From positions 62,001 to 126,000 of the forward strand of contig JAFXXN010000123.1 in NCBI GenBank assembly GCA_017542245.1: a stretch of DNA of 64,000 nucleotides, read 5' to 3'. This stretch comes from Lachnospiraceae bacterium. GTDB taxonomy: Bacteria > Bacillota > Clostridia > Lachnospirales > Lachnospiraceae. Below are positions 1 through 8,188 of the stretch, one piece after another. Each line of letters starts with the position of its first letter. Position 1 is the stretch's first letter. The position numbers were made by a program, and so were the translations under genes. The notes under the pieces are model-generated. The model was not told the DNA's origin. It searched no databases and saw only the letters and a program-made list of their open reading frames with translations.

Positions 1-469
1 CGAAGAACATCCATGCCAGAATCGGTCCGATCATTCCCCAGTCACAGCTCATGGTTAATATCACAAATGCAGTTATCACAATACCTTGTATAGGCTGTTT
101 TTTTGCCTTGTTTACTGCATCTAGCATAAGAAATGTAAAAAATAAAGTTATTATCACATTTAGATTAGTTGCCATCCCATTTTCAAATCGGAGCAACATA
201 TATGGCGCTTGTGATACCAATCCAAAGCACAGCAATCTTATACCATATTTCAGCCGTGATGATGTATAGAGATATCCTTCACCAACAAAATAGAACATTA
301 CCGGAGCGGTTATCCTGCCGATAGTTCTCATAATGACATATAAGACTATCTGTGCAGGACTCTTTTCCGGTGGGAGGAGAAATACTGCCATATGGTCGAG
401 AAGCATTGCTGCTATGGCTATATACTTTATCTGTGTCCTATCTAGCGATATCTTCCCTTCTTTCATCAT
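1..469 (-). CDS. TraX family membrane protein (partial, C-terminus beyond window)
   Basis: The reading frame starts at an ATG at 469 and stays open to the window edge, so about 156 N-terminal residues are visible. The N-terminus has the TraX family layout: a short charged start, then a membrane segment containing AMLLDHMAVFLLPP, then RTIGRITAPVMFYFVGEGY and further hydrophobic helices. In F-type conjugation TraX N-acetylates pilin; the role of the Gram-positive relatives is not settled. The gene overlaps the end of the VirD4 gene by 32 bases in another frame, so the two are probably translated together as part of the conjugation block. An ATG at 466 is an equally possible start. Confidence 0.75.
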   Translation of the reverse strand, partial: MMKEGKISLDRTQIKYIAIAAMLLDHMAVFLLPPEKSPAQIVLYVIMRTIGRITAPVMFYFVGEGYLYTSSRLKYGIRLLCFGLVSQAPYMLLRFENGMATNLNVIITLFFTFLMLDAVNKAKKQPIQGIVITAFVILTMSCDWGMIGPILAWMFF

Positions 470-2351
470 CCGTTTCCTCTATTGTTCCCATATTGTATAC
501 ATCTACCACCTGGTTCTTTCTTAATCTCAGCTGTGTCGAAAGATATTTGCTCACATCAAAGGCATTCATCTTTTTGTCATAATCCGATAACAGCTTATAT
601 CGTTTATGCTTTGTTATATCAAACTTACTTGATAAGAACGGGCGGACTCCCTTTACCTGAAGGATGCATTTGGATCCGTCCATAACTGCTATCTCATCCG
701 GAGTCATAAGCTCCTTGCCCATCCGTTGGTTGTTCGTCCCGCTTGACGGGGACTGTCCTTTGTTTTCCGAATAAGTCTGAACATCTATGGTTTCTTTACC
801 TAAAAGCTCCGATAGTTCCTTTAATGTTTCTTTTCCTTTGCCTCCCAAAAAAAGATGCGTATCACAGTTGTCGACAATTGTTTCTGCGTGTTCCTTATAA
901 AGTGCTTTTAGCTGCGCCTTTGATTGAAGTATAATGCTGGTCGATATCTCGCGGCTTCTTATTACTGCTATTTTCTGCTCAAAATCAGGTATTCTTCCTA
1001 TGTTAGCAAATTCGTCCAGGATCAGCCTGACATGATATTTCAGTTTTCCCTCCGGTCTTTTGAATGCCTGGTCACATAGCATATTCAACATCTGAGATTC
1101 GAGCATAGCTACAAGAAAGTTATAAGTTTTTTCAGTATCTGACATCATCATAAAGAATGCAGTCTTTCTTTCACTTATCATATCAAGTTCAAGTTCATCA
1201 TATTCTGTAATCTCTCGAAGATCCTTTGTATCAAAGGGTTCAAGCCTTACAGCAGCTGAAATCAAGATAGATTTCAGGGTCTTGCCGGCGGCCAATTTTA
1301 GCTTGGCATATTGACGTACTGCGAAGTGGTCTGGTACTTCTCTTTCAAGGTCTTCAAAGATAAGATCTATAGCATTTTTAAAGTCCTCATCATCCTCTCT
1401 GACCTCGCATGCACTTATCATATCTGATAACGTTCCAAAATTTTGCTCTTCCGGAATGCACTCATAAAATATGAATCCGATGAATGCCATATATAACAAT
1501 CTTTCCGATTTGTCCCAGAATGGATCTGAAGCATGGCCGTCACCCTTTGTATTTTCCATAAATATCGTGACGAATTTCATTATATCCTGCTCATTTCGGA
1601 TATATGCAAACGGATTGTAATGCATCGACTTTGATAAATCTATGGTGTTGAATACTACAATCCTATACCCGCCCTGTTCTAGTAAATGACCTGTCTGTTT
1701 TATGAGTTGCCCTTTCGGGTCAGTAATGACGTAGGATCCAATGAGTTGCATAATATTCGGAAGCACAAAGAATCTTGTCTTTCCTGAACCTGAACCACCT
1801 ACAATAAGTACGTTCTTGTTTATGTCATATTTAACTTCTATACACTTGCCGGTCAGCCTGATCCACTCTGTAAGGGTAAGGATTATGTTGTTGTCGGGAT
1901 TTTGGCTGTCTCTAAACGGCTCTATGTCATCTGCATTGCTCCATTTGGCTGAGCCATATTCATAGCCTGTCCGGTATTTCTTGGCATTGCTCCGTTTGTA
2001 CCATACGATAAACAATATGATTAATCCCGCTACCAATCCGCCTAAGAGATCATAGCCATTAAAACTTGGAAATGGGCTTTCAAAGGCTTTGTCCAATTGT
2101 CCTACACTCTTGACAAGTCGCATCCAAAAGTTTTTATCTGTTGTTTGTCTGTACGAAAATGTAAGTTTATTACCCAAGTATCCAAATACAATATATGGGA
2201 TACATCTTTTCCAGTGTTTTTTTGCTCTCTGCTTTAATCTCTGCAGCTTAAAAGCCAATAAACTGTTTGATTTCTTTTTGTCTGATTTTGGGTCAATTTT
2301 CTTATTGGCTGGTAAGCTCTTTTGAGGATTCTTTGGCTTTTTCGCCGTCAT
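438..2351 (-). CDS. VirD4/TraG-type IV secretion coupling protein
   Basis: This 637-residue ATPase is the coupling protein that would bring relaxase-bound DNA to a conjugative type IV channel at the membrane. Two membrane segments lie near residues 50-67 and 101-118. Walker A (VGGSGSGKTRF) is near residue 185 and Walker B (LILDEFANIG) is in the C-terminal half, followed by the conserved SREISTSIILQSKAQL stretch. The N-terminus is lysine-rich. The start overlaps the stop of the PcfB gene as ATGA, and the TraX gene begins inside its end. This order (pcfB, virD4) is typical of Firmicutes conjugative elements. No relaxase or VirB4 is in the window, so the transfer region must continue to the left. 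Confidence 0.93.
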   Translation of the reverse strand: MTAKKPKNPQKSLPANKKIDPKSDKKKSNSLLAFKLQRLKQRAKKHWKRCIPYIVFGYLGNKLTFSYRQTTDKNFWMRLVKSVGQLDKAFESPFPSFNGYDLLGGLVAGLIILFIVWYKRSNAKKYRTGYEYGSAKWSNADDIEPFRDSQNPDNNIILTLTEWIRLTGKCIEVKYDINKNVLIVGGSGSGKTRFFVLPNIMQLIGSYVITDPKGQLIKQTGHLLEQGGYRIVVFNTIDLSKSMHYNPFAYIRNEQDIMKFVTIFMENTKGDGHASDPFWDKSERLLYMAFIGFIFYECIPEEQNFGTLSDMISACEVREDDEDFKNAIDLIFEDLEREVPDHFAVRQYAKLKLAAGKTLKSILISAAVRLEPFDTKDLREITEYDELELDMISERKTAFFMMMSDTEKTYNFLVAMLESQMLNMLCDQAFKRPEGKLKYHVRLILDEFANIGRIPDFEQKIAVIRSREISTSIILQSKAQLKALYKEHAETIVDNCDTHLFLGGKGKETLKELSELLGKETIDVQTYSENKGQSPSSGTNNQRMGKELMTPDEIAVMDGSKCILQVKGVRPFLSSKFDITKHKRYKLLSDYDKKMNAFDVSKYLSTQLRLRKNQVVDVYNMGTIEETDDERREDIAR

Positions 2352-2863
2352 AAGGAGCGCTCCCTTGTCCGGTTCTTATCCCTAGCTCTCTTCTTTTTCA
2401 GTTCACGAGACATTTCTTTATATTCTTTAAGTTTCTGCTTCATTAGTTTCTTTTCCTGCTTTTTATTATTCGATGTTATAAACTCCCTGAAAGCAGCTGA
2501 CATAGTATCTCTGTCCCGCGGCTTAAAGAATATATAATATGTCGGAGGCTGAGTTGAGATATCTCTATGCATAGCATAGTCTATCTTATATTTCCGAGCC
2601 ACCTTGTCGAATTCCTTAATATCCTTATTGTTAATTGGGATGCTCTCGGAGCCTGCATCTTTCTCCATAAGCTCATCTATTGTCATTTTTCCGTGAGGTA
2701 TCTCATTTTCTTCTCTTCTCATCTTTCTTTCTGCTGCATAACGATTAAGTGTCTGATGCTCGTTTGCAAGCCATCTTGACATTGTCCGAGCCAGTATGCC
2801 TGCTGTCATCCGACTTGTGTTTACTATCAATGTTACCGTTCGCTGATTAACTTCTTCTTCCAT
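2348..2863 (-). CDS. PcfB family (DUF3801) conjugation accessory protein
   Basis: The 171-residue protein begins with a region resembling the PcfB/DUF3801 family (NQRTVTLIVNTSRMTAGILA), has a central DYAMHRD...YYIFFKPRD core, and ends in a very basic lysine/arginine-rich tail. In pCF10 of Enterococcus, PcfB partners with the VirD4-type protein at the transfer channel. Here it sits directly upstream of the coupling protein with a 4-base overlap, which supports the call. A GGAGG ribosome site precedes the ATG, only about 20 bases after the hairpin at 2885-2914. That hairpin may therefore attenuate this block. Confidence 0.8.
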   Translation of the reverse strand: MEEEVNQRTVTLIVNTSRMTAGILARTMSRWLANEHQTLNRYAAERKMRREENEIPHGKMTIDELMEKDAGSESIPINNKDIKEFDKVARKYKIDYAMHRDISTQPPTYYIFFKPRDRDTMSAAFREFITSNNKKQEKKLMKQKLKEYKEMSRELKKKRARDKNRTRERSL

Positions 2864-2875
2864 AAGGGTTCCTCC

Positions 2876-2914
2876 ATAAAAAATGACCAGGGGTAAGATT
2901 TTCTTAACCTGGTC
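2876..2914 (-). terminator. GACCAGG hairpin with T-run, leader of pcfB-virD4-traX
   Basis: On the minus strand GACCAGGTTAAGA pairs with TCTTACCCCTGGTC around an AAAA loop and is followed by six T residues and then the pcfB ribosome site. It can work as a Rho-independent terminator behind the XRE gene at 2948 or as an attenuator in front of pcfB. Its arms match those of the hairpin at 7980-8013. Confidence 0.6.
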
Positions 2915-2947
2915 AATAATAAAATTGATTATGTTTCTAAATCCTCT

Positions 2948-3238
2948 TTAACAATTTTTCGGGATAAATTCAATCTTAAGGGTACTATCCATAGAATCTG
3001 CCAGTCTTTTAAGAACAGAAATGCTCGGATTTCTTGTTCCTTTCTCAATTCTACTGATTTCAGCTTGACTTATACCACTTTTCTTTGATAATTCCAGTTG
3101 TGTCATCCCAGTATTTATTCTGGCATCAAATATAGCCCTGGTAATATCCATATCTGGCTGCATTGCTTCATACTCCTTCTTAAATTCATAATCTATCATT
3201 AACTCATTTGTCAATTCCTGTAAATCATTCATTGGCAT
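2948..3238 (-). CDS. XRE/HigA-like helix-turn-helix protein
   Basis: The 96-residue protein has a helix-turn-helix in its C-terminal half: MTQLELSKKSGISQAEISRIEKGTRNPSISVLKRLADSM, given here only as family landmarks between about residues 43 and 85. The N-terminal extension (MIDYEFKKEYEAMQPDMDI) is the form seen in HigA-type antitoxins. No RelE/HigB-like toxin lies next to it; the upstream neighbour is a membrane protein. It could be an orphan antitoxin or simply a regulator of the element. An AAGGTGG site stands four bases before the ATG. Confidence 0.8.
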   Translation of the reverse strand: MPMNDLQELTNELMIDYEFKKEYEAMQPDMDITRAIFDARINTGMTQLELSKKSGISQAEISRIEKGTRNPSISVLKRLADSMDSTLKIEFIPKNC

Positions 3239-3284
3239 TAGCCACCTTCCGCATAAAGTAATCTTTTCTTCGTCTTTTAGCTAA

Positions 3285-3596
3285 TTAGTCCGCTTTTCCA
3301 ATAACTAGCTTTACCATATTCATAAACACTTTAACTATAGCAACCATCAGCATTGCTCCTCCGATAAGTCCGCCAATTACCGCATTTAAGGCAAATACCC
3401 CGATTGCACCGGTCAGCCCATATCCTTTTGGGATGAGCTTTAAGCACATAAATCTTATCCCGAAGGGCAATCCTGCTATAATCCAGAACATAAAGTATTT
3501 GAAACCTTCAGGTCTGTTGCATATTGGATAGCATACTGCAATCCACAAAGATATTCCGATTATTGGGAACAGTATCTTCAACATAAGATTTCTCAT
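3285..3596 (-). CDS. small membrane protein of the conjugative element
   Basis: This 103-residue protein is almost entirely hydrophobic, with about four membrane segments and glycine-rich stretches (NAVIGGLIGGAMLMVAIVKV). It resembles DUF6050-type proteins that accompany clostridial conjugative elements, but I am not certain of the family. Its start overlaps the end of the upstream XRE gene by four bases, so it belongs to the replication/partition operon. Function unknown. Confidence 0.6.
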   Translation of the reverse strand: MRNLMLKILFPIIGISLWIAVCYPICNRPEGFKYFMFWIIAGLPFGIRFMCLKLIPKGYGLTGAIGVFALNAVIGGLIGGAMLMVAIVKVFMNMVKLVIGKAD

Positions 3597-4078
3597 TGCT
3601 CGTCCTCCTTGCGTGAACCGTTATATTTTCCGAGTTTCCAATCCAAATATTTCTCGTATGTGATATATTCTTTTAAATACTTTGTCTTCATTTCCCGCCA
3701 TTCTGCATATTTTGTGCCTAATACCCTATGTGTTTCATTTATTGGATTTGCTGTCCCAGTATATCTATAAAACAGATCCGGACATAATTCTTCAATCCAA
3801 AGGAGTTCACAATAAAGATGTTCGGGATCATGAAAATCCCAACGTTCAATCATTTTTTTATTCACGTTTAGTACTTCTGCAATTTTTTCAAGTCTGTCCG
3901 GTTTTATATCCCTATCATGAGTTTCATATCTGCTGACCAAAGTCCTCGCATAAGTTTTATTTAAGCCTATCTTTTCTCCAAAGACCTGCTGACTCATACG
4001 CCTTGTTTGTCTGACAAAGGATATACGGGACCACTGAGATAGACTCTTTAGTTTAGGGCGTGAATAATATACTGCCAT
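3593..4078 (-). CDS. XRE family transcriptional regulator
   Basis: The protein (161 residues) carries a helix-turn-helix at about residues 16-75, with SQQVFGEKIGLNKTYARTLVSRYE as the recognition region, followed by LEKIAEVLNVNKKMIERWDF. The C-terminal half is unassigned. I chose the ATG at 4078, because the GTG at 4096 would place the GGAGG site inside the gene, whereas for 4078 it lies 11 bases upstream. It directly follows the initiator gene and probably regulates replication or maintenance functions of the element. Confidence 0.75.
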   Translation of the reverse strand: MAVYYSRPKLKSLSQWSRISFVRQTRRMSQQVFGEKIGLNKTYARTLVSRYETHDRDIKPDRLEKIAEVLNVNKKMIERWDFHDPEHLYCELLWIEELCPDLFYRYTGTANPINETHRVLGTKYAEWREMKTKYLKEYITYEKYLDWKLGKYNGSRKEDEQ

Positions 4079-4079
4079 T

Positions 4080-5555
4080 TCAATATGAACCTCCACCCTT
4101 TTTATTACCCCATTCTAATTCAATTCTTTCGTCACCATGCCAGTCATGATTTACCTTTGACTGGTAGTAATGACCTATTGTATAAACTGAGTTATATAGG
4201 GCAGTTATCAAGTATCCACGCATATTGTTTATTTTTGAGACATTCTCCTTCATGCTTAGCAGCACACATCTTATGTGCTCGACATTGATTTTTAGGAACT
4301 GCGCTTTAACAATCTCATAGTCATACTGTGTTCTGTTAACCTCGACTTTTTCTCTTTTATTGCATACTACATCACACATAATCTGGAATAATTCCTCCAG
4401 AAGCTCTTTATCAGTTTTTCTTTCCTTCATCAGGATATCATACCCAATGTTTTTCTTAATAAGCGATATATACGTCTCCCTCTCCCTAATAGTTCTTTGT
4501 CTGTATTCATTTTCGTTCATCATCACCGTCATCTTGGCAGACTGATCCCTTGGGGTCTCTTTCCCGTCTGAGGAGAGGATGATGATATTATTATCTCTGT
4601 TTGTAATCTCTGTAGTATTCTTTGTAGTAATCTCTGTTGTAGTCTCTGTAGTATTCTCTGTATATGTAGGACAAAATTTTGTAGGGGGTGGTACATTCTT
4701 TTGTACCAGGGGGGTACATTCTTTTGTATACCCCCGTACATCGTTTTGTATAGGGGGGTACATTTCGTTGTACGGGGGGGTACATCCTTTTGTATACCCC
4801 CGTACATCATTTTGTATAGGGGGGTACATTTCGTTGTATGAGGGGGTACATCCTTTTGTACACCCCCTCTTGGAGTAAGTAATTTCAATGGTTTCCGGGT
4901 CTTCATCTTCATCAGGAACTTCATAATCATCAGCTATACTTGACAAATTAGCATATTCTTCAGACTCATATTTATCATAATCTTCAAAATCTACTGTCTT
5001 GTCTCTTGAAATATGACTATCCGAAGTTCTCCGTTCCGATTCATCCACTTGCAGTTCATCATCTTCCGATTCGAACTCATCTTCATTTTCTTTTTCATTC
5101 TGACTATCTTTCTCATCCGGAATATCAAATGTCAGTTTCTCCAAAACATCCGGAAAAAGTTCTATATACATCACATTATATATAATATTGCCGGTTTCCG
5201 TTTCAATATCACGAAATAACTTCTTTATTACTCCGAGGCTTTCGAGGTAATCAAGTGCCGCTCGGATACTTCGTTTTGACTCTCCGAAAAAATTTATATA
5301 GTCTTTGTATGATTTTTGGAGCAGATCACCTTTAAATCTCTTTTTCCATCCTATGGTATTTCCGCTTCTTTCATCTCTTATCTCTTCAGGACGATACCAG
5401 TAAACAATGTCCGATAATAAGCTTATGGCAAGAAGATTTGGCTTACCATTTTCACGGGTTATCGTCTTATACCAGGTATTTGGTGTAATGTTCCCGGTTA
5501 TGTTGATATATCCTAGTGCATCAACTGCTGCGTTACCGCTGGTAATAAATCTCAT
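4080..5555 (-). CDS. RepA-type replication initiator with internal repeats
   Basis: The 491-residue protein fits the replication initiator A family of Firmicutes plasmids and conjugative elements. The N-terminal DNA-binding domain (about residues 10-150) contains NLLAISLLSDIVYWYRPEE and SKRSIRAALDYLESLGVIKK, the latter a winged-helix signature. A long acidic linker follows. Then comes a 22-residue repeat (GYTKGCTP.YNEMYPPIQNDV), encoded by the 22-bp iteron array, then a Thr-rich stretch. A conserved C-terminal domain resembling DUF6017 closes it (ENVSKINNMRGYLITALYN). The ATG at 5555 overlaps the parB stop as ATGA and has GGAGG seven bases upstream, so I prefer it to the in-frame ATG at 5579. 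Confidence 0.85.
   Translation of the reverse strand: MRFITSGNAAVDALGYINITGNITPNTWYKTITRENGKPNLLAISLLSDIVYWYRPEEIRDERSGNTIGWKKRFKGDLLQKSYKDYINFFGESKRSIRAALDYLESLGVIKKLFRDIETETGNIIYNVMYIELFPDVLEKLTFDIPDEKDSQNEKENEDEFESEDDELQVDESERRTSDSHISRDKTVDFEDYDKYESEEYANLSSIADDYEVPDEDEDPETIEITYSKRGCTKGCTPSYNEMYPPIQNDVRGYTKGCTPPYNEMYPPIQNDVRGYTKECTPLVQKNVPPPTKFCPTYTENTTETTTEITTKNTTEITNRDNNIIILSSDGKETPRDQSAKMTVMMNENEYRQRTIRERETYISLIKKNIGYDILMKERKTDKELLEELFQIMCDVVCNKREKVEVNRTQYDYEIVKAQFLKINVEHIRCVLLSMKENVSKINNMRGYLITALYNSVYTIGHYYQSKVNHDWHGDERIELEWGNKKGGGSY
4691..4868. repeat. array of eight 22-bp iterons inside the initiator gene (candidate replication origin)
   Basis: The motif GTACATNNNNTTGTA begins at 4691, 4714, 4736, 4758, 4780, 4802, 4824 and 4846: one step of 23 bases, then six steps of exactly 22. 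Units are separated by runs of five or six G or C. The core is a near-palindrome. Because 22 is not a multiple of three, the encoded peptide repeats only every 66 bases (22 residues), which shows that the DNA period, not the peptide, is conserved. RepA_N-type replicons are known to keep their origin inside the initiator coding sequence. Confidence 0.75.
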
Positions 5556-6511
5556 ACCATTCCTCCGTTCTTCTGCCACTTTTCAAGCAGCATACAGATT
5601 ATTTTCTCAATATCGTCATTGCTTGTATCCGGTTTAAAAAATCTTGTTATAAAGTTTTCTTTTAGGATGACTTTACGCTCTTTCTCAGTAGTTATCGAAA
5701 GCGTGGCATATACCGATTCTTTCGTATATGCTCCATCCTGGCTTAGTTTCTTCAGTTGCTGAGACTGTGCAAGCGACGGATATGCATTTGTATCTTTTAT
5801 AACACTCAGCAGAATTTTCTGCTGTTTTTCCGTCAGATAGGAAAGCTCTACCGCAGGATTTACTTTTATTTTCTTATTGTCAACCATGTCAAGAAGTTCC
5901 TGTTTAAGCTCTGTCAAGCGAATATACCTTTGAACCTGCCTTCCGCTCTCTCCATAATCTCGACCGACAATATCGGCTGACTCCAACTTCCCGACAACTT
6001 GTCGGGAAGTTGAATCTTCCAGTTCTTCATTATCGTGTTGTTCGTTCAGATCTATATTCTCTTTATTTTCATGTTCAACCAGCTTCCCTTGATGAGTGAT
6101 AGCCTCTAATTTCATTTTAAAAGCAAATGCTTTTTCACTTGGAAGTATTTCATCCCTTTGTATATTTGAATCTATCATCTCTATAACAGCCGCATCATCG
6201 TCAATTTCCTTTATGTATACGGGCATTTTCTCCAATCCTGCAAGTTCGCAGGCCCTTTTTCTTCTATGCCCTGATATTATTTCAAAGCCGCCACTATCTA
6301 ATGGTCTGACTGTTCCCGGCACATATACGCCATTTCTTTTTATATTTTCTGTCAGCTCCATCATTCTTTCATCGTCTATTATCTTAAACGGATGATTCTT
6401 AAAAGAATGGAGTTCACTTATCGGAACATATACCTTTTTTTCGTTTCTCTTTCTGTTCCTTAAGTCCTGGAATGTATCTATCCTTATGTTATTCATTATC
6501 GAATTGTCCAT
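5552..6511 (-). CDS. parB: ParB family partition protein
   Basis: This 319-residue protein is the DNA-binding partner of ParA in segregation of the element. The ParB/Spo0J nuclease-like domain (about residues 25-130) shows GFEIISGHRRKRACELAG and NIQRDEILPSEKAFAFKMKLEAI. A central helix-turn-helix region follows (VGRDYGESGRQVQRYIRLTELK). The ATG at 6511 overlaps the parA stop as TGATG with a GGGGG site upstream. It is better than the longer frame reaching 6586, which would run 75 bases into parA. The C-terminus overlaps the initiator start. Confidence 0.9.
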   Translation of the reverse strand: MDNSIMNNIRIDTFQDLRNRKRNEKKVYVPISELHSFKNHPFKIIDDERMMELTENIKRNGVYVPGTVRPLDSGGFEIISGHRRKRACELAGLEKMPVYIKEIDDDAAVIEMIDSNIQRDEILPSEKAFAFKMKLEAITHQGKLVEHENKENIDLNEQHDNEELEDSTSRQVVGKLESADIVGRDYGESGRQVQRYIRLTELKQELLDMVDNKKIKVNPAVELSYLTEKQQKILLSVIKDTNAYPSLAQSQQLKKLSQDGAYTKESVYATLSITTEKERKVILKENFITRFFKPDTSNDDIEKIICMLLEKWQKNGGMV

Positions 6512-7314
6512 CAAGATACACCCCCGTTCTTTGCATTCTCCATCACCTCTTGAACAAGAGCCTCGTATGCACCTGCGGCTTTGCATTTTCCATCGTGCTT
6601 ATATATACTCATACCTAACCCGGAGCATTCAGCTACCCTTACGGACAAAGGTATCTGACTTTTAAATATGTAAGCATCATTACCATAGCCTTCTTTTATC
6701 TGCTGTACTATATTTTTTGTGTAGTTCGTCCTCTCATCAAGCATTGTGAGCAAAATGCCTTCTACATAAAGATCCGGGTTAACCTTACAATCTATCAAAT
6801 CTATAATTGTATCCATAAGCTGATACAGACCTTTTGCAGGAAGGTATCCTGTCTGAACAGGAATCAGTACACTGTCAGCGGCTACTAAAGAATTCGTAGT
6901 TACTATTCCGAGCGATGGCATACAATCTATGAGTATCCAGTCAAATTGACTTTTCAAGGATTCTATATATTGCTTCATTATATATTCTCTTCTCATCGCT
7001 TCAATAAGCCCTGATTCAAGGTCTGCAGTTTCAATATTTCCCGGCATTAGGAATACACCCTCGTTATGAGATAAGATTCCTTCATCCGGATTATATGGTT
7101 TCCTAGCTTTTATCTTTCTAAGGACTGTGGCCAAAGTATAGTCCATAGAATCCTGATCTCTAAATCCGAGGCTGGTAGTCAATGAACCCTGAGCATCAGC
7201 ATCAATAAGAAGTACACTTTGACCTTTTCTAGCCAATCCAATTCCTAAATTTACAGTTGTAGTGGTCTTTGCCACCCCGCCTTTCTGATTTGCGACTGCT
7301 ATAACTTTACACAT
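6511..7314 (-). CDS. parA: ParA family partition ATPase
   Basis: The 267-residue protein has the deviant Walker A of ParA/Soj proteins (NQKGGVAKTTTTVNLGIGLA), the switch region IDADAQGSLTTSLGF and the Walker B DWILIDCMPSLG. It would drive segregation together with the adjacent ParB and help maintain an excised or extrachromosomal form. GGAAGGAGAG precedes the ATG. It is the first well-defined gene of the replication/partition operon after two small genes. Confidence 0.93.
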   Translation of the reverse strand: MCKVIAVANQKGGVAKTTTTVNLGIGLARKGQSVLLIDADAQGSLTTSLGFRDQDSMDYTLATVLRKIKARKPYNPDEGILSHNEGVFLMPGNIETADLESGLIEAMRREYIMKQYIESLKSQFDWILIDCMPSLGIVTTNSLVAADSVLIPVQTGYLPAKGLYQLMDTIIDLIDCKVNPDLYVEGILLTMLDERTNYTKNIVQQIKEGYGNDAYIFKSQIPLSVRVAECSGLGMSIYKHDGKCKAAGAYEALVQEVMENAKNGGVS

Positions 7315-7332
7315 TTCCGCTCTCTCCTTCCA

Positions 7333-7767
7333 TCATTCACAGTATTCCGGGTATCTCAGCTTTATTGCCTGCCAAAAATACATTGCATATCCACAGCAGA
7401 ACAAATACTCCGGTGTATAGCACTCATACTCCGTCATCATATCTTCTTTGTTCTCCTGATCATCTACGGATGGAGAGTCGCCACAATACAGATTAAAAGC
7501 CATCCTTACTATTTTGCTGCTTCCGCTTGTTATCCAACCTTCTGTTAAGTACTCCGTTTTGATAGTATCCTCTTCAAAATCATATATGGATTCAATATGA
7601 TCCCTTGTATCTCTGTCTATCCCCAGACAGTAAAACAAAGCCTGATGGTAGACATCATATTTCTGTATCTTATACAATATTCCATAAAAGAACTCTTTAT
7701 GTTCTTTACCTGAGAAGATTATTCTGTAATCATCTCTATAAGCCCCTAACGCTGCGTCATTTTTCAT
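7333..7767 (-). CDS. DUF6075-like protein of the conjugative element
   Basis: The 144-residue protein has the features I associate with DUF6075 proteins: HQALFYCLGID.DTR, FDFEE, LTEGWITSGS, RMAFNLYCG and a C-terminal CGYAMYFWQAIKLRYPEY. These accompany ParA in clostridial conjugative elements. No catalytic motif is evident and the function is unknown. It ends 19 bases upstream of parA and starts just after the DUF3970-like gene. Confidence 0.65.
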   Translation of the reverse strand: MKNDAALGAYRDDYRIIFSGKEHKEFFYGILYKIQKYDVYHQALFYCLGIDRDTRDHIESIYDFEEDTIKTEYLTEGWITSGSSKIVRMAFNLYCGDSPSVDDQENKEDMMTEYECYTPEYLFCCGYAMYFWQAIKLRYPEYCE

Positions 7768-7769
7768 TC

Positions 7770-7940
7770 TTACTCATCCTCCTTTTTCTCTACTTCAAAA
7801 AATTGTCTTTTGTACTTGTTGCTGTTAATGATAGGAAGTCTTTCTGATACATTTGATATTTTCATCTTTGAGTGTCTTGTCAACTGCTTCATAAACCACG
7901 TGATTTCATTTGACTTTCCTATGACCCGGACTTTTAGCAA
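7770..7940 (-). CDS. small DUF3970-like protein, TTG start
   Basis: A 56-residue product starting LKVRVIGKSNEITWFMKQL resembles DUF3970 proteins, small accessory proteins of Firmicutes mobile elements with unknown function. A good GGAGG site ends nine bases upstream of a TTG at 7940. The in-frame ATGs farther upstream (7976, 7961) lie in or before that ribosome site, so TTG is the probable start. It is the first gene of the partition operon, behind the hairpin at 7980-8013. Confidence 0.55.
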   Translation of the reverse strand: MLKVRVIGKSNEITWFMKQLTRHSKMKISNVSERLPIINSNKYKRQFFEVEKKEDE

Positions 7941-7975
7941 TTCTGCTACCCTCCTTTCCATTGTTTTTAAACACA

Positions 7976-8013
7976 AAAAGACCAGGGATATACTTTAAGG
8001 TATAAACCTGGTC
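7976..8013 (-). terminator. GACCAGG hairpin with T-run ahead of the partition operon
   Basis: On the minus strand GACCAGGTTTATAC pairs with GTATATCCCTGGTC around a short loop, followed by TTTTT. It ends about 20 bases before the ribosome site of the first operon gene. The arms GACCAGGTT and CCCTGGTC are shared with the hairpin at 2885-2914. It could terminate ppdK read-through or act as a leader attenuator. Confidence 0.6.
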
Positions 8014-8188
8014 TAAAAATTTTAGCTATATTGAATTTTTATAAATTCATATTAGATATAAACATCAAACATTATATCTTTAAAGTTATGCACCGGAGTG
8101 TTATCAGATGCATTATGATAATGCTCAAAAGCATCATCCAATGTGGCAATCAATGTTAAAAGATAGTAATGTTTTTGTTCATTCTCCC
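8014..8188. other. spacer between ppdK and the conjugative element, possible gene remnant
   Basis: The minus strand keeps one frame open from inside ppdK to 8052, ending in a protein-like string (HYYLLTLIATLDDAFEHYH...VHNFKDIMFDVYI) with no plausible start or ribosome site. It may be the tail of a gene truncated when the element inserted. No attachment-site repeat could be recognised. Confidence 0.3.

Noticed and set aside
4691-4868. Possible CRISPR array
   Set aside because: Units repeat every 22 bases with no unique spacers and lie within a coding sequence; they are iterons. No Cas gene is near.
4529-4930. Alternative open frames across the iteron array, both strands (133, 99 and 64 codons)
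   Set aside because: They arise because the 22-bp repeat lacks stops in several frames; none has a ribosome site and the initiator frame explains the region.
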